Shown piece by piece: positions 8,447 to 17,024 of a DNA stretch of 64,000 nt (the stretch's first letter is position 1; each line of letters opens with the position of its first letter). The stretch spans positions 1 to 64,000 of the forward strand of contig JALSIM010000004.1 of NCBI GenBank assembly GCA_026990035.1, written 5' to 3'. Under the pieces are notes generated by a model. That model worked only from the letters and a program-made list of their open reading frames with translations, did not search any database and had not been told where the DNA came from. Source of the stretch: Alphaproteobacteria bacterium. Lineage in GTDB: Bacteria; Pseudomonadota; Alphaproteobacteria; Geminicoccales; Geminicoccaceae. The translations under genes and the position numbers were made by a program.

Positions 8447-9112
8447 CTAGAACCCGCCGGTGAGCTGGCGCATCGCGGCGGTCGGCAACGAACGCCCCTC
8501 GGCCTGCTGCTGCAGGGTCAGGACCTGGATCCGGTTCCCGGCGGCGATCCGCTGCTGGTAGAAGCTCTCCGCCACCGGCATCACCTCGACCCGGATGCGC
8601 AGATGGCCGCCTTCGACGATCACCGGGATCCAGAGCTCCCGCAGGTGCAGCGGCCGTCCTCCGGCACCGACGGTCCGGCCGACGCATTCGACGAGGGCCG
8701 GTTCGCCCCGGCCGAGACCGCCGCGCCGCGCCGCCTCCAGCGCTTCGCGGGCGACCGTGCCGAGCGGGTGCGGCCCTTCCAGGCTCCGGCGTTCGAGCTC
8801 CTCGGGTTCGCTGCCGAAGAGCTCGGCGAAACGGGCCGAGATTGCCCGGATGCGCAACTCCTGGTCGAGCAGCACCTGGGCGCAGAGCGAGCGCGAGACG
8901 ACCTCCCGCGCCAGCCGGTTGCGCAACCCCGCGTGGCTGTCGACGAGCCGCTGGATGCGCCGGCGCGTCCGCATGTCCGGAACCTGCCGCCCACTCTCCC
9001 AGCGGGACAGGGTCGGCTGGCTCACTTCGAGCAGTTCGGCCGCTTCCTTCTGGGTCAGTTCCTGGTCGAGACGAAAGGTTTTGATGAAGGAGGCCCAACT
9101 CGCCATGGTCAT
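8447..9112 (-). CDS. XRE-family regulator with PAS-like sensor domain
   Basis: A 221-residue regulator. Residues about 7-60 form a helix-turn-helix of the Cro/C1 type (ELTQKEAAELLEVSQPTLSR, then WESGRQVPD). The rest resembles a PAS domain (VLLDQELRIRAISARFAELF), suggesting a small-molecule or redox input. Two in-frame ATGs lie at 9112 and 9106, neither with a strong ribosome site. It converges on the chemoreceptor gene, leaving 27 bp, and lies downstream of the dehydrogenase gene at 9548 in the same direction. Its target is unknown. Confidence 0.82.
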   Translation of the reverse strand: MTMASWASFIKTFRLDQELTQKEAAELLEVSQPTLSRWESGRQVPDMRTRRRIQRLVDSHAGLRNRLAREVVSRSLCAQVLLDQELRIRAISARFAELFGSEPEELERRSLEGPHPLGTVAREALEAARRGGLGRGEPALVECVGRTVGAGGRPLHLRELWIPVIVEGGHLRIRVEVMPVAESFYQQRIAAGNRIQVLTLQQQAEGRSLPTAAMRQLTGGF

Positions 9113-9547
9113 TCAGTTGCACATGCTCCGTGCAAGCGGGCAGCAGGAGAGGGCACAGGTGGTGCTACGCGCACTTCTCGCCGCTGGACCATCTCGACTG
9201 GCCGCGATTCACCGTACCGGCGCGCCGCAGGGATCGACGACGCCCGGTTCCTCCGCCGGAAGCGGTTCGTTCACGAACCGTTCCGGTCCCCCCGCAATGT
9301 AGTGCCGTCTCTCACCCCCGACAAATCCGTGATCCCCTCCTCCGGCCGCCCCGTGAGACGGCCGGGACGGTCCGCGACAGCCGGCGGGCCTCTTTCACCC
9401 CGATCGGCCTTTCGATATGACCTATAGGATCAGACAAACGCGTCACGTTCAACAGCGGCCGGCCGTTCCCGGAAATCTTCCATGCGCATACATACGCATA
9501 TATCGTCCCCGGCGCCGGGCCGACACTAGGACGGCAGGAAACATGCT
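9113..9547. other. Long intergenic stretch
   Basis: This 435-bp stretch lies upstream of the XRE regulator and downstream of the dehydrogenase gene. Short open frames here have no ribosome site and look like random high-GC sequence. It contains a strong hairpin (9256-9286) and AT-richer patches around 9411-9420 and 9484-9503 (CATACATACGCATATATCG). A promoter for the XRE gene is expected here but I cannot place it firmly. Confidence 0.5.
9256..9286. terminator. Strong hairpin, possible terminator of the dehydrogenase gene
   Basis: CCGGAA and CGGTTCG (9256-9261, 9263-9269) pair with CGAACCG and TTCCGG (9274-9286) around a TTCA loop. This gives 13 base pairs with one bulged G. Neither strand has a T tract after it, so it is not a classical intrinsic terminator. 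It lies about 260 bp past the end of the minus-strand dehydrogenase gene and may stabilise a 3' end or act in the leader of the XRE gene. Confidence 0.4.
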
Positions 9548-10606
9548 TCAGATTTCGGCGGCGATCGCCCTGCCGAGTTCTTCGGTCGTGGCGCGGCCGC
9601 CCATGTCCGGGGTCCGCGGCCCGCCGCCCGCCAGGACCCGGGCGATGGCCTCCTCGACCGCCCGGGCCGCCGCCGGGTGGCCGAGATGCTCCAGCATCAA
9701 CGCCCCGGACCAGATCTGGCCGATCGGATTGGCGATGCCCCGGCCGGCGATGTCCGGAGCGGAACCGTGCACCGGCTCGAACATCGAGGGATGGCGCCGC
9801 TCCGGATCGAGGTTGGCGGAGGGGGCGATGCCGATCGTTCCGGCCACCGCCGGGCCGAGATCGGACAGGATGTCGCCGAACAGATTGGAGCCCACGACGA
9901 CATCGAAATCCTCCGGCCGGCGCACGAAATGGGCGGTCAGGATGTCGATGTGGTACCGTTCGACGGCGACCTCGGGATAGTCTTCGGCGATCGCCCGGAC
10001 GCGCTCGTCCCAGAACGGCATGGTATGGATGATGCCGTTCGATTTGGTGGCCGAGACGAGGCGTCGGCGCGGCCGGGAACGGGCGAGCTCGAAGGCGTAG
10101 CGCAGGATCCGATCGACGCCGAAGCGGGTGAAGACGCTTTCCTGGACCACCGTCTCCCGCGCCGTGCCGGCGTAGAGCCGGCCGCCGATCTCCGAATATT
10201 CGCCCTCGCAGTTCTCGCGCACGATCAGCATGTCGATGTCGCCGGGGCGCTTGCCGGCGAGCGGGCTCGGCACGCCTTCGAGGAGCCGGACCGGCCGAAG
10301 GTTGACGTACTGGTCGAAGCGCCGGCGGATCGGGATCAGGAGCCCCCACAGCGAAACATGGTCGGGCACCGTCGGCCAGCCGACGGCGCCGAGGAAGATC
10401 GCGTCCCGATCGGCGATGCTCTCGAGCCCGTCCTCGGGCATGAAGCGGCCGCTGCGCAGGTAGCGCGCGCAGCCCCAGTCGAGCTCCTCCCAGCGCCAGC
10501 CGATGCCGAAACGCCGCCCCGCCGCCTCCAGGACCCGCAGCCCTTCGGGCACCACTTCCCTGCCGATCCCGTCGCCGGGAATCACCGCGATGCTGTGGGT
10601 CGTCAT
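9548..10606 (-). CDS. ttuC: Tartrate/D-malate-type dehydrogenase (isocitrate/isopropylmalate family)
   Basis: A 352-residue NAD-dependent beta-decarboxylating dehydrogenase. The family landmarks are the N terminus IAVIPGDGIGREVVPEGLRV, the substrate loop ENCEGEYSEIGG, the catalytic Lys in SATKSNGIIHTMPFW, the metal-binding aspartates in GSNLFGDILSDLG and the nucleotide loop EPVHGSAPDIAG. The EGEYS loop and overall length point to the tartrate/D-malate branch rather than LeuB or Icd. It starts at ATG after GGGGAGGGAAGGGGA. It stands alone, with the XRE regulator downstream in the same direction, which may or may not control it. Confidence 0.85.
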   Translation of the reverse strand: MTTHSIAVIPGDGIGREVVPEGLRVLEAAGRRFGIGWRWEELDWGCARYLRSGRFMPEDGLESIADRDAIFLGAVGWPTVPDHVSLWGLLIPIRRRFDQYVNLRPVRLLEGVPSPLAGKRPGDIDMLIVRENCEGEYSEIGGRLYAGTARETVVQESVFTRFGVDRILRYAFELARSRPRRRLVSATKSNGIIHTMPFWDERVRAIAEDYPEVAVERYHIDILTAHFVRRPEDFDVVVGSNLFGDILSDLGPAVAGTIGIAPSANLDPERRHPSMFEPVHGSAPDIAGRGIANPIGQIWSGALMLEHLGHPAAARAVEEAIARVLAGGGPRTPDMGGRATTEELGRAIAAEI

Positions 10607-10678
10607 TCCCCTTCCCTCCCCCGGAGGCGAACCGCCGTCACCCGCATTTACGCAAAATTAAGGGCGCGCCGCTACAAC

Positions 10679-10711
10679 CCTCTCGCCGCCGGCGCCGCCG
10701 CCGGTGGAGAG
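10679..10711 (+). other. Imperfect hairpin before the CZB chemoreceptor gene
   Basis: CTCT, CC and CCGGC on the left pair with GCCGG, GG and AGAG on the right around a short GCC loop, with a two-base bulge and one G-T pair. It ends about 35 bp before the start codon and may be a leader structure. In this GC-rich setting it may also be chance. Confidence 0.25.
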
Positions 10712-10746
10712 GTCCCGCACAACGGCAGGTGATCGGAGCATCGCAG

Positions 10747-12126
10747 ATGGCAGCGTCCCTCCCTCTTCTCGGACGTCTCCCGGCAATCCCCCGCGGCCGC
10801 GGCGGGTCGGCCGATACCCGGCCCCTCGAGGAACTGGTCGAGGCCCTGCTGCGGCAGGATTACGGCCGCATTCCGGCGAGCCTCGCTGGCTCCCTCGGCG
10901 CCCGGCTGGTGGAGCTCGGGACGGCCCTCCAGGCGAATGCCCGCGTCACCGCCGATCAGGTGGTCGAGACCTCGATCCGCACCAGCCAGGCGGCCGGCCA
11001 TGTGGCGACCCTCTCGGTGCCGGCCTCCGAGCTCAACGTTTCGGCCCAGTCGATGGCCGCCGCCGTCGAGGAGCTCTCCGCCTCGATCGGTGACATCCAC
11101 CGCTTCTCCGAACGGATCGCCAGCGAGGCCGGCGAGATGCGCGAGGCGGTCGAGATCAGCGGCGAAAGCGCCCGCGAGTCGATCCGCCAGTTCAGCGAGC
11201 TCGCGACCCTGGTGCGCGAGGCGATGGCCGAAGTGCAGGCGCTGGGCGAGGCCAGTTCTGAGATCGGCGGCATCGTCGAGACCATCGAGTCCATCGCCTC
11301 CCGCACCCAGCTCCTGTCCCTCAACGCCACCATCGAGGCGGCACGGGCCGGCGAAAGCGGCCGCAGCTTCGCGGTGGTGGCCAACGAGGTCCGCACCCTC
11401 GCCCAGCAGACCGCCGAGGCCACCGACGACATCCGCAACCGCATCGAGGCCCTGGTCACCCGGGTCTCGCAGATCACCCAGACGATGGGCCGCAGCGAGC
11501 AGATCGCCGAGGCCGGCCAGCAGGCCATCGGCCAGCTCGATCACCAGGTGGAGGAGGTCGGCGCCAAGGCCGGAGGCGTCACCGAGAACATCGGCCAGGT
11601 GACGGAGATCCTCTCCCAGCAGACCGCCGCCGTCCAGGAGATCGGCGAGGGCATCGGCAAGGTGGCCCGGATGGCGGCCCTCAATCTGAAGGCGGTGGAA
11701 GGGCTGGTGGAGGTCACCAAGGCCCTCGAGCAGAGCGCCGCAAAGGGTCTCGCCCGGATCGCCGAGGTCGAGTTCCCGGGCAAGATCCTGCGGCTCGCGA
11801 TGGCCGACCACGCCCTCTGGATGCGGCGTCTCGTCGGCGTCGTCCACGGCGAGCTGAAACTGCGGGAGCAGGAGCTCGCGAGCCATCAGTCCTGCCGCCT
11901 CGGCAAATGGTACTACGGGCCCGATGCCGCCGCTTATCGCGAGCTCGCCGCCTTCCGCAGCCTGGAGCAGCCGCACCAGCGGGTCCACGAGCTGGGCAAG
12001 GAGATCGTCCGCCTGGCGAACGAGGGGCGGATGGAGGAGGCACTCGGGCGGATCCAGGAGGTCCGCGAGGCTTCGGAAGAGGTCATCCGCCTCCTGCGCG
12101 AGCTCGCGAAACAGGCGGGGGAGTGA
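10747..12126 (+). CDS. Soluble methyl-accepting protein with CZB zinc-binding domain
   Basis: A roughly 459-residue cytoplasmic chemoreceptor with no membrane segment. The signalling domain has the tip SRTQLLSLNATIEAARAGES. At the C terminus a CZB domain carries HALWMRRL, then HQSCRLGKWYY and HQRVHELGKEI, whose His and Cys residues bind zinc. CZB receptors are known to sense zinc or hypochlorous acid. I prefer the ATG at 10747, eight bases after GGAG; a GTG at 10729 is the alternative. There is no chemotaxis operon nearby. Confidence 0.88.
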   Translation: MAASLPLLGRLPAIPRGRGGSADTRPLEELVEALLRQDYGRIPASLAGSLGARLVELGTALQANARVTADQVVETSIRTSQAAGHVATLSVPASELNVSAQSMAAAVEELSASIGDIHRFSERIASEAGEMREAVEISGESARESIRQFSELATLVREAMAEVQALGEASSEIGGIVETIESIASRTQLLSLNATIEAARAGESGRSFAVVANEVRTLAQQTAEATDDIRNRIEALVTRVSQITQTMGRSEQIAEAGQQAIGQLDHQVEEVGAKAGGVTENIGQVTEILSQQTAAVQEIGEGIGKVARMAALNLKAVEGLVEVTKALEQSAAKGLARIAEVEFPGKILRLAMADHALWMRRLVGVVHGELKLREQELASHQSCRLGKWYYGPDAAAYRELAAFRSLEQPHQRVHELGKEIVRLANEGRMEEALGRIQEVREASEEVIRLLRELAKQAGE

Positions 12127-12180
12127 GCCGCGACCGGCCCGCCATCGGTCGGCGCGAAAAATTATGTGATCTTATTCCTA

Positions 12181-12219
12181 CGATGTGCTAGGATCCGATC
12201 GACAACCTCCAGCACATCG
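12181..12219. promoter_or_regulatory. Inverted repeat in the leader of a hypothetical gene
   Basis: CGATGTGCT (12181-12189) and AGCACATCG (12211-12219) are perfect nine-base arms separated by 21 bases. The repeat lies in an AT-richer patch starting at about 12160 and ends nine bases before the ATG at 12229. It could form a hairpin that hides the weak ribosome site (GGAA), or be an operator. Confidence 0.35.
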
Positions 12220-12228
12220 GAACCCGTC

Positions 12229-12921
12229 ATGAGCTTCACCACCCTTTCCTTCGGCCAGCGGCGCAGCACCGCCCGGGCCGAAGCCTCGCGGCGCAACGGC
12301 GCCAAATCGAAGGGTCCGGTCAGCGCCGCCGGCAAGGCCCGTTCGGCGCAGAACGCCCGCCGGCACGGGCTGACTTCGAGGACCGTGGTCCTCGCGACTC
12401 CCGAGGACCGGGCGGCCCACGCCGAGCTCGCGCGGGCGGTCGCCGAACGCTACCGGCCCGAGGGCGCCCTCGAGGAGCATTGGGCGGCCCGGATGGTCGC
12501 CGCCCTGTGGCGGCAGACCCGGCTCGAGATCATCGAATCGCGGGTCCTCGAGGCGATGATCGCCGGCGAGGAAGCGCTGGGGCTGCCGAGCCTCGCCACG
12601 GTATCGCGCTACCGGGCGCGGATCGCCCGCGACCTCGCCGAGGCCCGTCGCGAGCTCGAGGCCCTCCAGGAGCGGCGGCGCGAGGAACGGCTGCGGCGGG
12701 CCCTCGCCAGGGCGACGCCGGAGCGCCTGCGGCGCCTCGCCGACCGGCTGCAGCGGCGGGACGCGGAGGCCGATCCGCGACGGGAACCCGCCGGAGCGGC
12801 CCCGCCCCCGGTTCCCGGGAACGGCACGAACGAACCCGAGCCTCCCTTTCTCCCCTCAACCTTCGTCGCCGCGACCCCGGCCGGGAACGGGCACGAACCG
12901 GGACGCACGGGTCGCGCGTAG
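12229..12921 (+). CDS. Hypothetical protein with NARRHGLTS motif
   Basis: A roughly 230-residue basic, helical protein. The N-terminal part (RRNGAKSKGPVSAAGKARSA, then QNARRHGLTS) is a signature I recognise from uncharacterised proteins found in alphaproteobacteria and other phyla. A central arginine-rich helical segment has the family pattern SRYRARIARDLAEARREL; its function is not known. The C-terminal 50 residues are proline-rich and disordered and run 66 bp into the convergent EamA gene. The ATG at 12229 begins the conserved part. An in-frame ATG at 12166 adds 21 unrelated residues and is unlikely. Confidence 0.7.
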   Translation: MSFTTLSFGQRRSTARAEASRRNGAKSKGPVSAAGKARSAQNARRHGLTSRTVVLATPEDRAAHAELARAVAERYRPEGALEEHWAARMVAALWRQTRLEIIESRVLEAMIAGEEALGLPSLATVSRYRARIARDLAEARRELEALQERRREERLRRALARATPERLRRLADRLQRRDAEADPRREPAGAAPPPVPGNGTNEPEPPFLPSTFVAATPAGNGHEPGRTGRA

Positions 12922-13758
12922 CCGCCAGGCGGCGTTGGCGGTCAGGGCGGCGAGGATCACGGCACCCCCCGCGAGGGTGTTGGCCGGCGGCCGTTCACCC
13001 AGCGCCAGCCACACCCACAAGGGGCCGAGCACGGTCTCCAGGAGCATCAGCAGGCTCACCTCGGGCGCCGTCAGATAGCGCGGCCCCAGGGTGATCAGCA
13101 GGAACGCCACCGGGTGCACCACCAGCACCAGGAGGGCGAGCCATCCCCACTGCGCCCCGGTGAAGGCGAAAGGCTCGGCGAAGGGCAGCGCGGCGAGGGT
13201 GATGAGCAACCCGGAGAGGGCGTAGACGGGCATCAGATCGCGGTGGCGCGCGCGGCGGATGAGGGTGAAGTTGAGGGCCATGCAGACGGCGGTGCCGAGG
13301 GCGGCGAAATCGCCCAGAAGCCGGCCGGCGCCGAGCGATCCCCAGACCGTGATCACCACCCCGAGCAGCCCGGTCGCGATGGCGAGGGCGGTGGACAGGG
13401 CCAGCATCTCGCCCATCAGCACGAAGCTCACGAGGGCCGCGAACAGCGGTGCGGTGGCGATGATCACCAGGGTGTTGGCGACCGAGGTGTGGGTGATCGA
13501 CAGCAGGAAGAAGACGGTACCGAGGGCGAACAGCGGGCCGATCACCAGCCCCGGTGGCCCGACCGCGAGACAGGCGGCCGGCAGCCGCCGCCCGTGGCGG
13601 ACCGCGACCACCGCCAGCACCACGAGGGCGAAACCGAGGCCCCGCCAGAAGAGGATGTCCCAGGGCGCGTCGCCGAGCAGACGGATCAGCAGGGCGTCGG
13701 GGGAGAGAACGAGAACCCCGCCGCCGGTGATCAGATAGCCCTTGGAATGCTCCTGCAT
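12856..13758 (-). CDS. EamA-family (DMT) transporter
   Basis: A 300-residue membrane protein with ten predicted helices arranged as two EamA repeats (about residues 8-140 and 150-285), as in RhaT/YdcZ-type exporters and metabolite permeases. The start is ATG at 13758 with GGACGGGGG just before it. The C terminus is a short basic tail. It is convergent with, and overlaps by 66 bp, the hypothetical gene on the other strand. The substrate cannot be read from the sequence. Confidence 0.86.
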   Translation of the reverse strand: MQEHSKGYLITGGGVLVLSPDALLIRLLGDAPWDILFWRGLGFALVVLAVVAVRHGRRLPAACLAVGPPGLVIGPLFALGTVFFLLSITHTSVANTLVIIATAPLFAALVSFVLMGEMLALSTALAIATGLLGVVITVWGSLGAGRLLGDFAALGTAVCMALNFTLIRRARHRDLMPVYALSGLLITLAALPFAEPFAFTGAQWGWLALLVLVVHPVAFLLITLGPRYLTAPEVSLLMLLETVLGPLWVWLALGERPPANTLAGGAVILAALTANAAWRLRATRASRFVPVPGRGRGDEG

Positions 13759-13866
13759 GCCCCCGTCCCGCGCTGGCGGCTGTTTAGGGGGTGCGCGCGG
13801 TAGCGGCAAGGCGCCCCCGCCTCTTGTCGCGGCGCCGGCCCTGTGCCATCGAAAAGCCGTCGAACC

Positions 13867-15309
13867 ATGGAGCAGGAGCAGGTGCAGGGAGCCGAACTGA
13901 CCGCTCTGCCGGCCCGCGAGATGGTGCGCCTGCTGGCCGCGGGGGAGCTGTCGCCGCTGGAGGCGATCGACGCGGCGCTCGCCCGCATCGAGGCGGTGGA
14001 CTGGCGGGTCAACGCGGTCCCCACTCTCTGCCCGGAGCGGGCCCGGGCGGCGGCCCGGCGGCTGATGGCGAGCGAGCCGCCCGAGGACCGCCGCGGCTGG
14101 CTCGCCGGCCTGCCGGTGCTGGTCAAGGATCTCACCGATGTCGCCGGGGTCCGCACCACCTACGGTTCGCCGATCTTCGCCGATCACCTGCCGGCCCGGT
14201 CCGACATCCTGGTGGAGCGTCTCGAAGCCCGCGGCGGCATCGTCCTCGGCAAGACCAACACCCCGGAGTTCGGCGCCGGCGCCAACACCTTCAACGAGGT
14301 CTTCGGCGCGACCCGCAATCCCTGGAACACGGCGATGACCTGCGGCGGTTCCTCGGGCGGCTCGGCGGTGGCCCTGGCGACCGGGATGGCCTGGCTGGCC
14401 ACCGGCTCGGATCTCGGCGGTTCGCTGCGCACCCCGGCCGCCTACTGCGCGGTGGTCGGACTGCGGCCGAGCCCCGGCCGGGTGCCGCACGGGCCCGGCC
14501 CCGTCCCCTTCGACACCCTGGCGGTGGACGGGCCGATGGCCCGGGATCTGCGGGATCTCGCCCTGTTCCTCGACGCGATGGCCGGTCGGGATCGGCGCGA
14601 TCCGCTGAGCTACGATCCCCCGGCCACCTCCTACACCGACGCCGTGGGCTGGCCGGCGCGTCCCGGCCGGGTGGCCTTCAGTCCCGATCTCGGTGGAATC
14701 ACCCCGGTCGATCCCGGGATCGCCCGCATCTGCGCCGCCGCGGCCGGCCGCTTCGCCGAGCTGGGAGCGACGGTGGAGGAGGCGGCGCCCGATCTCGGCG
14801 AGGCGACGGCCTGCTTCACCACCCTGCGGGCGGCGCTGTTCGTCGCCGGCAAGGCCGAGCTCCTCGAGCGCCACCGCGAGGCGCTGAAGCCGGAGGTGGT
14901 CTGGAACATCGAGCACGGGCTGCAGCTGACCGCCGCCGAGATCGGGGCCGCCGAGCGGGCCCGCGGACGGCTCCAGCAGGCCGCCGCCGCCTTCTTCGAG
15001 GATTTCGATCTCCTCGCCTGCCCGGCCGCCATCGTGCCCCCGTTCCCGGTCGAGATCCGCTACATCGAGGCGCTCGGGGACCACCGCTTTCCCTCCTATG
15101 TGGACTGGCTGGCGGTGACCTACGCCATCACCCTCACCGGCTGTCCGGCCCTGTCGCTGCCCTGCGGCTTCACCGACAACGGCCTGCCGGTGGGACTCCA
15201 GCTCGTGGCCCCGCCCCGGGGCGAGGCGGCGCTGCTGCAGGCGGCGGTGGCCCTCGAGGATCTTCTCGGACTCGACACGCAGCGTCCGATCGATCCGCGG
15301 CCGGGCTGA
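13867..15309 (+). CDS. Amidase signature family enzyme
   Basis: A 480-residue amidase. The Ser-cisSer-Lys triad is present: Lys in LVKDLTDVAGV, cis-Ser in the glycine-rich GGSSGGSAVALA, and the nucleophile in TGSDLGGSLRTPA. It hydrolyses an amide to acid and ammonia; substrates vary widely in this family and GatA is excluded by context. ATG at 13867 is used; a GTG at 13843 adds eight residues and neither has a clear ribosome site. It is followed nine bases later by the PBP-like regulator in the same direction. Confidence 0.87.
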   Translation: MEQEQVQGAELTALPAREMVRLLAAGELSPLEAIDAALARIEAVDWRVNAVPTLCPERARAAARRLMASEPPEDRRGWLAGLPVLVKDLTDVAGVRTTYGSPIFADHLPARSDILVERLEARGGIVLGKTNTPEFGAGANTFNEVFGATRNPWNTAMTCGGSSGGSAVALATGMAWLATGSDLGGSLRTPAAYCAVVGLRPSPGRVPHGPGPVPFDTLAVDGPMARDLRDLALFLDAMAGRDRRDPLSYDPPATSYTDAVGWPARPGRVAFSPDLGGITPVDPGIARICAAAAGRFAELGATVEEAAPDLGEATACFTTLRAALFVAGKAELLERHREALKPEVVWNIEHGLQLTAAEIGAAERARGRLQQAAAAFFEDFDLLACPAAIVPPFPVEIRYIEALGDHRFPSYVDWLAVTYAITLTGCPALSLPCGFTDNGLPVGLQLVAPPRGEAALLQAAVALEDLLGLDTQRPIDPRPG

Positions 15310-15318
15310 GGGGCGGCG

Positions 15319-16197
15319 GTGACGGCGATGGCGGAACTGCCGGCCTATCTCACCACCCGCGAGCTGGCGGGCCTGCTGCGGCTCAAGGAGCGGCGGGTCT
15401 ACGAGCTCGTCGCCCGCGGCGAGATCCCCTGCGTGCGGGCGACCGGCAAGCTCCTGTTTCCGCGCGAGGAGGTGCGGCGCTGGCTGGAGGGCGAGCGCGG
15501 CGAGCCGGTCCCCGCCGACGTCCTCGCCGGATCCCACGATCCGCTCCTCGAATGGGCGTTGCGGGAATCGGGCAGCGGCATCGCCAGCTTCTTCGACGGC
15601 AGCCGGGACGGGCTCGAACGGCTGCGGGGACGGCGGGCGGCGGCGGCCGGCGTCCATCTGCTCGACGCGGCGAGCGGGGAGTGGAACCTTCCGGCGGTGC
15701 GCGAGCGGCTCGGCGGGGCGCCGGTGGTGGTGCTCGAATGGGCCTGGAGGGAGCGCGGTCTCCTGGTGCCGCCCGGCAATCCCCGCCGCCTGCGCGGTCT
15801 CCGCGACCTGCGCGGTCTCCGGGTGGTGCCGCGGCAGCCGGGCTCCGGGGCCGGCGATCTCTTCGCCGAACTGCTGCGGCGGGAAGGGATCGAGGAAACG
15901 GAGCTCGATCTCCTGCCGGCGCCGGCCCGCACCGAAAGCGAGCTGGCCCTCGCCGTCGCCGCCGGCGAGGCGGATGCCGGCTTCGGCCTCGCCTGCACCG
16001 CCCGCCCCCTCGGCCTCGATTTCCTGCCGCTTTTGCGCGAACGCTTCGACCTCGTCGTCTGGCGCCGGGCCTTTTTCGAGCCGCCCCTGCAACGGCTGTT
16101 CGCCTTCGCCCGCGGCTCCGCCTTCGCCGCCCGGGCGGCGGAACTCGGCGGCTACGATCCGGAGGGTCTCGGCCGGGTGCGCTGGAACGGCCCCTGA
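15319..16197 (+). CDS. DNA-binding regulator with PBP-like ligand domain
   Basis: A 292-residue protein. Residues about 8-60 are an excisionase/MerR-like helix-turn-helix (LTTRELAGLLRLKERRVYEL, then VARGEIPCVRATGKLLFPRE). The remainder is a periplasmic-binding-protein-like domain (PBP_like, PF12727), as in one-component sensors of molybdate or tungstate. It starts with GTG after AGGGG. It converges on tupA, whose 3' end it overlaps by 46 bp. I infer that it controls the tungstate transporter or a tungsto/molybdoenzyme gene. Confidence 0.83.
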   Translation: MTAMAELPAYLTTRELAGLLRLKERRVYELVARGEIPCVRATGKLLFPREEVRRWLEGERGEPVPADVLAGSHDPLLEWALRESGSGIASFFDGSRDGLERLRGRRAAAAGVHLLDAASGEWNLPAVRERLGGAPVVVLEWAWRERGLLVPPGNPRRLRGLRDLRGLRVVPRQPGSGAGDLFAELLRREGIEETELDLLPAPARTESELALAVAAGEADAGFGLACTARPLGLDFLPLLRERFDLVVWRRAFFEPPLQRLFAFARGSAFAARAAELGGYDPEGLGRVRWNGP

Positions 16198-17024
16198 GCG
16201 GCCCGGCCGCAGTCGGCATTGGGAAAGAAAAGCTGTTGTCCCTTCACCCGGAAGGCGGCGATCGCCGCTTGCCCTTCCGGCCCCACCAGCCAGTCGCGGA
16301 AGGCCTTGGCGGCGGCGAAGTTGACGGCGGGGTGGCGCGCCGGATTGACGAGGATGACGCCGTACTGGTTGAAAAGCCTGGGATCGCCCTCCACCAGAAG
16401 GGCGAGGTTCCGCTTGTTGGCGAAGGCGATCCAGCTCGCCCGGTCGGTCAGGGTGTAGCCCTCCATGCCGGCGGCGATGTTGAGGGTTGCGCCCATCCCC
16501 GCCCCCGCCTCGCGGTACCAGTCGGCGGCGCCGGCCGCGGGATCGATGCCGGCGAGACGCCAGAGGCTGCGCTCCTTGACATGGGTGCCGCTGTCGTCGC
16601 CGCGGGAGACGAAGATCGCCCCGGCCGCGGCGATCCGGGCGAAGGCCGCCGGCGCGTCGCGCATGCCGGCGATGCCGGCCGGATCGTCGGCCGGGCCGAC
16701 GATCACGAAATCGTTGTACATCACATCGCAGCGCAGGACCCCGTATCCCTCGGCGACGAAGGCGAGCTCGCGCGCCCGGGCATGGACGAGGAGGGCGTCG
16801 CCGTCGCCGTTGCGGGCGTTCTTGAGGGCCTGGCCGGTGCCCACCGCCACCACCCGGACCTCGATGCCGGTTCGCGCGGTGAATTTCGGCAGCAGATGGT
16901 CGAGGAGCCCCGAGTTCCGGGTCGAGGTGGTCGATTGCAGGACGATGACATCCGCCCCGGCGCGGGCCGGCGCGGCGGGCATCGCGAGCAGCAGCGGAAG
17001 AAGGGCGAGGAGAAGACGGTTCAT
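16152..17024 (-). CDS. tupA: Tungstate ABC transporter, binding protein
   Basis: A 290-residue periplasmic binding protein with a signal peptide ending PARA. It has the oxyanion-binding motifs of TupA: LQSTTSTRNSGLLDHLLPKF near the mature N terminus and FVSRGDDSGTHVKE in the middle. TupA proteins bind tungstate with very high affinity over molybdate. The start overlaps the tupC stop by ATGA, showing one operon in the order B-C-A. The last residues overlap the convergent regulator gene. Confidence 0.88.
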   Translation of the reverse strand: MNRLLLALLPLLLAMPAAPARAGADVIVLQSTTSTRNSGLLDHLLPKFTARTGIEVRVVAVGTGQALKNARNGDGDALLVHARARELAFVAEGYGVLRCDVMYNDFVIVGPADDPAGIAGMRDAPAAFARIAAAGAIFVSRGDDSGTHVKERSLWRLAGIDPAAGAADWYREAGAGMGATLNIAAGMEGYTLTDRASWIAFANKRNLALLVEGDPRLFNQYGVILVNPARHPAVNFAAAKAFRDWLVGPEGQAAIAAFRVKGQQLFFPNADCGRAAQGPFQRTRPRPSGS

